Positions 24,701 through 36,700 of a DNA stretch of 64,000 nucleotides are shown here, one piece after another. Each line of letters opens with the position of its first letter. Positions within the stretch are counted from its first letter, which is position 1. The translations under genes and the position numbers were made by a program. This DNA comes from Opisthocomus hoazin. Taxonomy: Eukaryota; Chordata; Aves; Opisthocomiformes; Opisthocomidae. The stretch is taken from NCBI RefSeq assembly GCF_030867145.1, contig NC_134427.1, forward strand, positions 19,491,001 to 19,555,000, given 5' to 3'. The notes under the pieces are model-generated. The model searched no databases. It saw only the letters and a program-made list of their open reading frames with translations, and was not told the origin of the DNA.

Positions 24701-27700
24701 ACCTCTGCACAACTACCACTGTGCCCCTAACAGCACTTCTTTACGGACTTTCTTTTCATATAGCTATGTGTCTGCATCGCCGGAGTTATTACCAAAGCGT
24801 GTTCACCATGGGGAGATCAAGGTTCACATGGACGCACAGAGAACATATTCCAATCATAACAGGAACTGTCTTTGTAGTGATCAAAGCTTTCTCAATCTGT
24901 TCAAATTAAAGTCTGTGGCAACATATTTACTGATGTCAATGGCTCCAGAACCATCAGCTAGGAAAGCCCCAGCAGTAAGCATGCACCAGAAGTCTGCAGG
25001 AAGGAAGAAACCATGACATTTAAAAAGAGAAAACACAAGAAAAAAAAAATCCTCCAGAACACCAAATTCAACAATGCAGAAGTCACAAGGCACCAAAGCG
25101 TCACTCACGGGTCAGATCTGCCTTTCTTCTCATCCACGACAGCCAAGTCCTTGCACTGGGACACATGAACCTGGAACTCCCGGTTCTTCTCGTCATAGTC
25201 TAGAGCAAACTCCACAGTACCTTGGGCATCCACACTCCCAAAATCGCCGCTGTAGACACTGAGCACGCTGCCACTCACCTGCCAGGCGGAAGGGCAAGGT
25301 CAGTGCCAATGAAATCGGCACCCTCCTGACTTGGTTTCTGGACAAAGATGATAGTCTGAAAAGCACATTCCCAGAGAAATAACCTGCAGTTTCTGTCCTG
25401 GTGTAGTGTTGTGTCCTTGACACAGAAATGGTACACATCTGCAGCTGTGCTCAAACAAGCAAGGGTTGAGGAACCTGAATAAGGGGCTCAGAGGGATGTG
25501 CTGTCCTAGACCAGGACTTAGAAGCACCATTGACCTGAACGCTCAATAAATGCAGAGGACTTTTCACCCGTAACTCCCAAAACTTTGGGAAACTGAGTCA
25601 AATATTACTGGGGGTTGGGGTACACACGTCTCTTCCCTTTCCCCACACTTGCAGTACAAACAGCTACTATCCTGACCCAGACTCATCAATAAGACAGAAA
25701 TATATTGAGAGAACTGTCTGTACGTGAACTTCTTGTTTCTGGTAGGTATAGTCACACAATTGTCAATCGGTTTTTAAAATAGGCTAGCAAGAACCATATC
25801 AGACTAGAAATATAGGAAAAACTGCTATCTTGTTGCTGGCTCACAATGTGCATGGATCTGTACAGAACAGACACAGATATAACCCCTGCCCTGAAGAGCC
25901 ACTGTCCCCCCCGAGACAGCCTGTGTGCATCTACTTGCAACAAAGGGACAGCAAAATGAGGTTTCTACAGGTACAAACCGGGAGCTAGGCACCCAACAGT
26001 CATTTGCTTTCCCAGAACAAACCACATTTGCCCATAGGCCTTGGGGTTCTTTTTTCAAGGCTTTGTCCTTCACTGGTAGAAAGTGATGAAGAAGAAACAA
26101 AACACAGCTCCAGAAAGATGAGAGAATTTTCTATTGCACCACTCACTCATCATTCCTGACAGGATAACATAAAAGCTAATGCCGTTTATAAAGCAAATAA
26201 TTGACCCTCTTGGCACTTTTCTGCAGTACAGTCATGACCATTTATCAAAAAACTTAAACCTAGTAATTAACCCAATTCTTCTCTGTCTTCCGCTACTTCC
26301 TCTGGTTCTGAATGTCAATCTATTACAACCTACAAGAACCTGCTAAACATCTCCTCCCAGTCCTTGGAGCTGCCTTTACCATCCCATCAGGATACTCGCC
26401 CCAGCAGAGAATTCTGAGTGAGATTTTTCAAGAACCCCTCTGTGTCTTGGACACAAGAGGCTTATTTATGGCTCCCAGACTCTCCAGACTAGAAGAACTT
26501 GTGCCCCAAAGTTCAAGTTTGGGGTTTTTTTTAACATATTCATCTACATTCAGGACCTCTCCCTACCACCTTTGCTTCACATATATCCTTTAAATCTCAC
26601 ATACACACCTTGGAGATACCCATAACAGTAATACAGCAAATTCAAACACTTTTAAGCAGCCCTGCACAAAACACTGTCTCTAAGGAATCTTTTAATAATG
26701 CTCAACTAAACACACTCCGCTCTTTTCAGCTTTCCCTAGAAGTGGAAGCTCTAAATCACGCTTTTGCTGCCCAACTCTGAATTCCCTCGGACGCGCTGAT
26801 AAAGCGAAGGGTGAGCTTGCAGAGGGCACCTGTCTGCAGTCCCAGCTCTCTCGGAGCTGGACCACAAACCTGTCACGCAATAGCTGTATGCCTCATTTCC
26901 CCACCCAGAAAAAGCCTCCCCACCCCACCCCCCCCCGCACGCTGCCAGGCTTCAGAGCATCCACCCTGCGGCGCAGGGGCCACCCCTTACTGTGAATTTG
27001 TCCAACGGTGACCCGGTGGGTCTCTAATTTGAGGTGGTACCTGGAGACACTCCTTTAATGGAATTAATTAATCATTGCCATTCCTTTAATAATGTACCAC
27101 GCAGAAACCAACAGGATACTCCGGAGGCCACATCATCAGCATCAGCCTAAACGCAGTGTCACCGCATTCGACTGAGAAACCCTGTCCAGCAAGATGCACG
27201 CGTTAAATACCTACCGAGGAGACAGATGCCATGTCGGACGAGTGGCTGCCAATGCTAGGCGTCTTTTTGTGCTTGTTAAACTGGAAGCTGATTTCCGAAG
27301 CTGTGTCTGATTCAGTCTGCTCAGAAAATAACAAGCATCTTTAAGCTCTGCTGTACGAGCACTTTGCAACACCACAGAGAAAAACCAATAGCTCAGCAGA
27401 GTCCCATTAAGCAGCGATCGGGTTAGGAGAGTGGAGGAGAGCGCAGGGAGTCTCCCCAGAGGCATTCCCTCCGACCGGCAGCGAACGTCATCATTAACTG
27501 CCTCCAAACAGAGCTGCAAGCAACCGCCTGGGCTCTTGGGAAGGGCACAGAACAGTGGGGTTTGAGACAGAGGGAAACACTAAAACTCCTCCAGGACAGA
27601 AGGGCTGGTCTAGGTTATTGGGGGCTTTTTTCTTAAGGCTTTTCTCCTTTATTTCTGACATAACCAAGGCATGCTCTAAAGCAAGTACTGTCAGTACTGT

Positions 27701-30700
27701 CCAGGAGACACATCCTCACAAAACCAACTGCTGTTCGGGGGATGCTGTGAACATTATTCCAGCCATTTCTGGCATCCAGCCTACCTCAGACAACAGGAGA
27801 GGAGAGGATCTGCTCAGCTCTTTGACTCTTTCAGGCTCAAGAAACTGATGGGGTATCAAATGAGGTTTATTGTATGCTGTAGGTACAAACAAAAAAAGGC
27901 ATCAAGACATCTTGTCAGAGTCAGGAAAATGTAAGAAAGTCACATTTTTGTTGAAGGGCACAAGGAAGGAGGAAAGGCTTGCGGGAGGCACGGGAGTACC
28001 AGCCACTTGCCCTGTCTCTGTCATCTGCCATTGGAGCTGACCCTCCCTAAGACAAAACCCACTAACTAACATCTTACAGCTATTTTCAAGGGTTTCGTTC
28101 GATGTCCAGGGGTGTGCAACCCCCCCTAGTGGCTAATTGCATTTGCTTATTGGCCTCAGGATGTCTGTCTTGTCTGCACCGCTTTCCCCATGTAGATTTA
28201 ATTTAGTCTAAAGCCATACAGATCTGCCTCCTTGTCAAAGAAACCAAATATGCTCACGTTCTCACCTTGCAGCACAGTGCCCTGCACAGAAGAGCTGTAA
28301 AATGTTTACACCTACAATTTCACCATTGCATACACCTCTCAAATACTCTGCTAGACAGAGAGGTGGATGAGAGCCTCACATCTAAAGAAAAACTCAGAAA
28401 GCTTCATCTCCACTTAGAAAGTTGGTTACTGGACTGCTTATATGTCTAAACAAAACCGTTTTGTTCTATCATTATCTTCTCTCAATAACTCCCTTGAAGA
28501 TGACTATCTCAATCCCAGAAGAGCTTGTTTTCAGCAGGTCTATGTGCACAACCATGCACGCACACATACACACTTGTTTAGCCTGTTAGCCATGACGATA
28601 CGCTCTTCAGTGCTAAAAATGCCGAAGACCTTCTTTGGCATTTTCCTTTTACATGATTTATCGTTTATATGATTTACCATTCATTTGATAGTTACTATTT
28701 TTATTTCCAAACATGAGCAAAGCGTTACATCTAGCCCTCTCCACAGACTACTCGTTACACTGCAAACAAGTAAGCGTAACTCTGTAGAGGAGGGTTTCTG
28801 AGGATGAAATCTGTGGCTCTACATAAGCTTCAACAGGGGGAGGCTAAAATCTTGGTCATCTATGTGAAAGCCACGCCAGTGAATGGCAATGCGTGTGGCA
28901 AGCTTCGAGCCACCACGCCGTGTGACATACGTTGCTGGACCATACGTTGGGGCACGCGCTTGGCACGAGGCTGCCGGACGGGGTGGGCACAGTCACAGGG
29001 CGCCCCACCACAGGCTGCCTTCGACACGGCCCAGAAAGGGACTCTCCTCCCTCCCATAACCAGGGGTCAGGCTTACTTAAAGGGGCTTGATGGCTTCCTC
29101 TAAGCAGCTTTACCCTCCCTCGGGCACTGCCTTCCCAGCCTTCTCACTCCATCCTGGAAGCCTTGGCCTTACTGCTCTGCTTTTACACGAGCTCTGAGCT
29201 GTCGTCTTGCGCCCACCGGTTTTCATCTTTGGGGACTTTTATCAGCTTTCTTGCCCACAGAGGCTGCTGCTGCCTTCCTTCAGGCCCCCTTCCTCGGCTG
29301 CAGCTTTCTTGGGCTTCTTGGTGGCACGGACAGATTTCTCGGCCACGAGCTTCTTCAGTTTTGCTTCTGCTTTCCTGGTTGCCTTCTCCTTAGCTTCTCT
29401 TGGTTTCTCAGGGAGAAACTGGCATCACAAAGCATGTCCCAGCTGGCAGCTGGGGAGATCAGTCCAGCAAACGGGGTCTGCACTGGGCAAGGTGAGAGTC
29501 CCAGGCTGGGCACTGCCAGCCCAGCGACAGTAGGATGCACGCAGGAGCACGTAGGACATGCTCACTCGCTGGACAAAGGGTCTGGCACCTCTGATTCACC
29601 CACTGCAGCTCCCACAGGACTCCGTGGGGGAAGAGGAGAGAGGGGTACCAGCTTTTGCCAACCCTTTGAAGCCCTGGTTTTTTTGCTGAAGGCACTGAGT
29701 AATACACCACATATCTAGCTGCAATTTCCTGGCTCTGAATTTAATTTTAGGCACTACAAGCTCTCTAATTTGACGATGAAACAATATGTAATTTTCCTTG
29801 CCTGGTACATGCACAGAACACCAGGGAGACACCATGTATTACCTTCAGGGAATGTAAACCAAAAAGGAGAAAGAAAGCTGTTACTCACTCTCTGTGGTTG
29901 TGTAAATGTTCACCATGCTCTTTGCAAGATTAATGCTATTTGCCCGGGCCAATGCCTGAGCGGCGGAAGCATGATCCCCATCTTCCTCTGGAATACATGA
30001 AAAGCCAAATCAACACGGTAAATAAACCAGCACAAATGGGCAGCGTGTCAACAAGAACGCGCTTGTGTCTCCCCTGGCTTGTTCACTCTGCTTAGAGCAC
30101 ACTGCAGTTACATTGCACAGGGCTGTTTTCAAATCATCAGCGCACTTTAATGTCTCTCCCTGAGCATAACTCTTCACACTACGATGGGAAATGTAAACAT
30201 TGGATTAACCCAGTCCCTAAAGCCGACCAGCACTTGTGAAGAGCTTCCAGTGCAACACAGCCATCTGCTAATATCATCCTGAAACAAAAGCAATAATAAG
30301 GAAAAAAAAATGAGAAAAGTAAGACCGATCTGGTATAGAAAGGAAACATTTATGATTACCTGCAGTGCAACTCAGGATTTTCATAGAAATGTTACATGAG
30401 GTAGGAGATGAGCCAAGAAATGACACTGTTAAAAATCAAAATCAGGTGAGTCTATGGCAAACCCTCTCAATCAGGTGTTACCCAGGTACATGAGGACAGG
30501 AAATTTGGAAAAAGGAGGTAAGAAGCTCCCTAGGTCTTTCCTCGGCAGACAGCAGAGCTGTGGGCAACCAGAACCCACGTGTAAAACGAACTGTAACTAA
30601 CAATAACTTTTGCTCACAGCAACAGTCACTACAAGAGCCCCTCAAACCCAGAGGAAAAGGCTGATAAAGCGCTGGTACTATTGACACCATCATGGTGGAG

Positions 30701-33700
30701 AACGTGGTATCAGGCCCCAGAAAGATCAGACTCCTTGTTCTGTCCACTTTGGTTGCATTCACCTGTGCATTCCCAAAAGACCCAAAACGTCATTTAAACA
30801 CTGAGAGACCGCTGTTACATAGCCTAACAGCCCATGTATTTATTAAACATTTTGCTTCACATTTCATTTCTTCTATTTGTGTCAGACTTATCCCTCCCAC
30901 CACAAAGAACTCCTCCATCCCCACAGTTGAAGAAAGTACAGTCTTCCCACCGAGTGAAACAAAGTAAGGTCCTGCGACCTGTTGTAGGTAGTGCTAAAGA
31001 AATGGAGGGCTGGCCCGAGCCGAGGTGCTTGCAGGCCAGGCACGAGGGCTGGCAGCAGGGAGGAAGGCGAGGGAACATGGCATTGCCCCCTTTTACACCT
31101 GCACCGTGCTACCCAAGATTTGTTTCCAGAGCTGCTTGCTAAACACATTGCACACACACCACAAACTGCAACACAAAAATGAGCAAATGCAGAAAATGTG
31201 CAAAACGCAGCAGGGTCAGAGCAGGAAACCGGCTTAGGGATGACTCTCTATTGGGATTTCACAGGGTGCAGCTGCAGCCCTCAGTACCTGAGTAAACAGC
31301 TGAGTCCGTTCCCTGAACGACTTCTCTCTCTCCGGCTGGTTCACCGGGTCGGGGCTTGTCCGAAGACTCACACGTTCCTTCCTCAGGTAGCTCTCCATTT
31401 ATCTCCATGTTGTCATGAGTGCCCAAATCAGATCCTTCCTCCTTCTCATCATCGTTTTCACCGTCTGTAAGCACAGGCTCGATCCGTATCTGCACCCTGC
31501 TTGCCAAGGAATTCGCTGTGTGCTTGCGCTCTTCTGCCACGATAAACTTGTCTGTAGGCGTCTCTGGCTCAAACGTGCTGCCAGACACTTCTTTGGTAGG
31601 CGACTCGGTTTTGAGGGAAGGAGCTCGCACAGGCAATCTGGATTTCTTGGAGCAGCGCTGTGCCACCTTCTCTTCCTCTGGCACCGTTGGCTTCCCATTG
31701 CTTTCACTCAGCAAGCTGTTCCTTGTAACCAGGCCGCCTTTGCTCTTAGCGTAAGTGGATCTTGGAACGATGGCAACTGAGCCCTTCCTTGCAGGGGCCA
31801 CATGGCTTGGTTCTTCCTCGCTAGAAGACAAGGTTATTGTCCTTTTGTAGGGGGTTCTTGCTTTGGGGAAGACGCCAGGTTTTTCTTCGTTTTGGCCTTG
31901 CCCAGACTGCACGGAAAGCGAGCGGCACAGCTTGAACTGCCTACCGTCTGCCTCCACCCACCTTGGGTCCTCCACCACGCTTCCCACCGTCACAGAGTCT
32001 GCTCCCTTCTCCCAGAAGTTCTTCAGGTTCTTGAAGTGTTCACGATCGAGGCCGATGTCCTCCTCTTTGTTACTCATTGATGAGATCGTATAGTTCACGC
32101 CTTGCTTCACAGCCTGGCTGCTCTCCCCCTCTGCGGTCAGTGGTTTGGGGCTTGCCTGCAGCTCTTTCTTTGTGAGGCTGTTCTCTGCTGGCCCCACGTG
32201 ATTCACAAACTGCTCGGCTCTGGGGAAAGTTCTGCTTGGTTTCCTCTTAACCGGTATCTTGCTGGGAGCGTAAGTTTCTTCGGGTGGAGTTTTTGGCCCC
32301 ACTGTGGAGCCAGTGGCCCCATCAATAGCTTCTCCTCCAGCCATGCTGCTGGGCTGAGACACAGCATCCTCTGAAAGCTTGGTGGGCAACGGAGACGCTC
32401 CATGACCTGCAACGACAACAATGCTTACAGCCTGTCACACCGCATCACATCGTATTTCTGGGCTGCAGCTTCTCAAAGGCAAGCTGTGGGAGCTTCCAGA
32501 AACCATCAATATGTTCCTAATTTTTTCCCATTTCAAGACTCCAGCAAGCCTGCTTCCATCTAAAGAAAGCCCTGAAAACCCCAGCCCTTCTCTCTGCAAC
32601 AGGACATGGAAAAAATCCACTGAGCTCTAAATCGCTGCTGTGAGTTGGGGATCTGGCTGCAGCTTCGCTTTCAGTTTGACAGCTTTCCTACTGGCTACTT
32701 GCTCTGTACCAAAAATACATTACACATTCAAGGCAGGAAAGAGAAGGTAACTTGGAGCTGTGGATTAAGGAGTTGTGAGCCAAGCACTCAGTTTAAAACG
32801 TACTGAGAGCCAGGAGAAGTTTTAGTCATTGGATTTCTTTTTCTTGGTCCCCGCTGCCTTGGGCACAATTCATACAAATGTTGGCAGCCCATTCTTACAT
32901 GCCAAGGTAAGAAACACACTTTGTTATTTATTTGTACACACACAAAAGCATTTTGTCTCTTGCTGTTTCATGCTGAATAACAAAACCACCAGTGGCTCAC
33001 CGAACAAAAACCTTACCTTTTCTAGGCAAATGCAAGCTGTTTGTTGCAGCCACAAATGGACTTGTTCCACTGTCACTCTCTGAGGAAGAGGCATCATGTA
33101 TACTGGATCTCTAAATGGAAAACAAACCCTATCAGTGTATAGGAAAAACGTATTTTATTTGAGCACAGACACCAGGGCAGGCAGCCTGTGGAGCCCCTGC
33201 CAGTAGGTACCGACTGTGTGAAGGTCCACGGAGTAACGAAAACAAGTGCAGAGGCTGTGCCTGTACTACCTTGTGTGACGCAGACAGCGGGACAGTAAAT
33301 CTCGGCTTTGGTTTTGGCAAGATTTTGCGCTCCTCTGCGGTATCAAGAGCAAGTGTGCTGGATCTGTGGGAGAGGACAAAAGCCTGAGCAAGGAGATCAG
33401 CGGTAGTGATGTGCCTGGTATGGTGATCAGGCAGTCTTTGACATCATCAGCTCTGCTCAGTGACTTTGCCACTTTCGTCTACTGACCCAACCCAACATAA
33501 GGCTGCCCAGAGCTGATGCCTTCATTTATTTTCTCCGTTACTGCTTGGAAGGACTGGGGAACACGTTAAATGGCCTGAACTTGGAGTAAGGATGAGTCTC
33601 CCACTGCAGTCAGTACAGAACTTGCTCAGTAAAACCAATGGTGTCAACGTCTAGGTTTATTTCAGATTTTCCCCTTCTGGGAGGAAACCATAGGGAAAAA

Positions 33701-36700
33701 CACATGGAGCAGCAGTTTCAGAAGAGCCTGAGGCCACCCATTTCCAAGGCCCAGGAAGCAACAGGCCACACCTCCCAGTTCAGGCCAAAGGCATAACCAG
33801 ATTGATGGAGGACTTCGAAACTACAGGAATGATTATGACAACAATTGTTAGGGCAAAACTAGTACAGGATATAGATATTCCTGCTTGGAATAGAAATACT
33901 AGCTGCCTGGTAAATAAATGGAAGAAACACGTATCACAGGCAGTTTACTTGACTGTCTAACGTCTTTGCAAGTGTCTAGCAGTGGCTGCTTTCTAGATGC
34001 AGAACAGCAGTCAAGCTGGTGAGATTTCAAATGACAATGCTTTTTGCTTAGGGTTGAATAAGAAAAACAAAGCAAGCTTTTCAGCATTTTATTAACCCCA
34101 AAAAAACCTATCAGGACCACTGCTGTGCTGGTAAAGCAGGAGCCTCTTGGGCTTGTTTACTTTGGATCCTTCATTAAGCAACACCCAATGATCAGCTGCA
34201 AGAGGTTTGGAAGAGTTGTCAAGGCTCATATTTAATATTTAATTGGAGCAATTGCCACCTGTGAAGAATGATTCCTCATTCTGCTAACAGAAAAATGCAT
34301 ATGAGATGCGAGCAACAATAAAAGAACATGTGAACATTTTAATGGCTTCTCCATAGTCCACGACTATCAAGTGAGGTCACGGATCTGCCTGTTGGAGTGC
34401 TTTTAGTGGGCGTTTCTGCTCAGTCAGCACAACGTGAAATCCTACCAAGCCTTGATGGAGAGTGCTGAGCACTGGACACAGTGGTTGGCACCAGCAGGAA
34501 ATGAGCAGTTTCCTCAAACAGTTCCTTCTGTTAGCGTTGCTCCATGGCAAAAATTAAACAAACAAAACCATAATTACTTTAAAAAAACTAACCAGAATAT
34601 CCTGACATTAGAGACAGCTTCCATTTTACTGGCCCTTTATCAAATCATGCAGGAAAAGACCTTTCTGGGCTTGGCACATTAGCACTCGGTTATTAGGGGA
34701 GGATTCATATTCTGGCAACTCCTCGAAGGAGGAGTTTAAAAATATCCTGTATAAACTATTTCTTCTGCAGTCTTGGAAACTCAGTTAGAGACCAGGATTT
34801 AAAGGGCAGCAATCAGTTTTCATTCGAGGTAAGAGCAGCAGCCAGAGCACTGCACGAGCAGCGGCCGTTACCTCTCCTCTCCCGCGCCAGCAGCGTGCTC
34901 GGGGAAGGCAGGACTCGGGGCAGCGCTGCCTTCCAGACCCATCTGGATGTGCTCGTTGGCCTCACCTGTAATGCAACAGAGACAATCCAGAAATGACATT
35001 TGTTTAAACTCGCAACACTCAGTGTGTTTTGTCTGGGGAAACAAAAGGCTTGTTGAACAAGTCCCACCAGCACAAACCCCGGGGATTTCACACGAGATGG
35101 CTGATGGGGGGCTCTGCCCGCTCTCCCCTCGGATGAGGGAGGTCCCGGGGCAGCATCACCCACGCTCCCTACACGGCGAAGGCACCTCCAGGTCCCACGG
35201 ATCTGGGAAGCCAACGCAAGCTGCCTAACACCGGCCTCGTGCCAGCAGCCGTCGCGCCACTGGAAACCTCCGCAGGACACTGCCGTGGCTGTCAATAACG
35301 TTAATCCGTACCAGGATCTAAATCCAGCCATTTCCTGTTTTGACTCAAAGTCATCCGATCTTGGCAAGCAAAGGAGGAGGCCAACGCAGTTAATGAGCAG
35401 GTCCCTGTTATTTTTACTGGCACAGGGCTCAGCTATGTCTTCTAAGCTCTCAGAGACCCTAAAGAAAACACAACAGAAGACGGTAACCTTTACAGCAGTC
35501 TGCCAGGTTATAAAGCTGCATGAGACATTTTGCTGGCAAACAGGCTTTCTTGCTACTGCAAAACCAGAAGGATTAAACTCTGAAACAGCGATGAAAAACT
35601 AGTCTGGTCCACAAGCTCGGCACCTATTTATTCGCATGGAGCTAGGTCTATTTCAAAGAGTAAATCTACCTGTTACAAAAACTGCCAGATCTCTTCAGCA
35701 TATACTTCATATATATATATATATATATTTATGCATGTATAATATATATATTTTTATCTATATAATACATATTTTTATCTATATTTTTATCTATTTCAAT
35801 AAAATCAGAGGCTCAAAGGATTCAAATGTGACATTAAATAATATAGCCTCGCTTGTTACCTGGTTAGAAAACTGCACTAAGCCCAAGAGCAGACCAGCCC
35901 TGGCGCTGCCCGTGTGGTGCCATCCAGCATCAGCAGTCAGCTCACGGATAACCAGGATATCCCAAGATGAAGCTTCCATCCCCCTTGCCTGTGCATCTCC
36001 ACAGAGAAAAAGGCTGCGGTCCCAACTGCTCCTCCCCGCCCAGCACCTGGCCGTGCGGCGCAAGGACCGCAGCAGGCGTTGCTCGGGGCTCTCTGCGTTA
36101 GGACCACACATCTGGCACATGTCTGTGATGGCAGCTGGATGGCCCCATGGCTTCTGCAGCCGTGGGAAGTCGGGGAGTCGCTCCTGCTGGAAAACAGGAG
36201 CCTGGCTGTGTAAGAATGAGCTGGTTTTAGAGAGCACCAGGAGAGTGCTCTCTAAATATATTATTATATATATTTCTGAGAGAGGGACTGGGTTTTGTCC
36301 ACGCAAAGGTCGATGTGCAAAAAGCATCACCGAACATCATTTCGGGACAGACAAGCTGTGGCGTGGCTGGTGGCACGTGCAGGCCACGTCACGCACAGGC
36401 ACGGGAAGGCACGCTGAGGAGCGTTTATTTACACAGCAAGCCACGTCCCGCTCTTCTGCCCAGACCCAAGGGACGGAGAGGCCAGCACGCAGCTGCTCTG
36501 GAAGCAGAGGAACCAAACACAGAGCTCCCACGTTTTCCCTCTGCCTGTCATGGTTGAAAAGACAACCAACGACCGCGTTCGTTTCTCACCTCACTTCCAC
36601 AGGCATTGCATTATATTTGGTTTTCACTGACACTTCCCCCTCAGATAGAGCTCCCCGCTCCCGGCTGGCAGAGGCAGTGGGAGGTGTTTGCTTCCTCCCA

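Larger units (their letters stand above)
18768..31287 (-). other. Introns between coding exons 6 and 16 of the Slp-like gene
   Basis: The introns are 29988-31287, 27877-29888, 27317-27784, 25279-27214, 24289-25108, 23526-24185, 22631-23363, 21961-22551, 20767-21860 and 18768-20560, all GT-AG. Besides the exons they hold a CR1 tail (21541-21656), a decayed linker-histone-like pseudogene (29130-29440) and a 38-bp palindromic duplication (19847-19922). Otherwise I see nothing. Confidence 0.8.
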
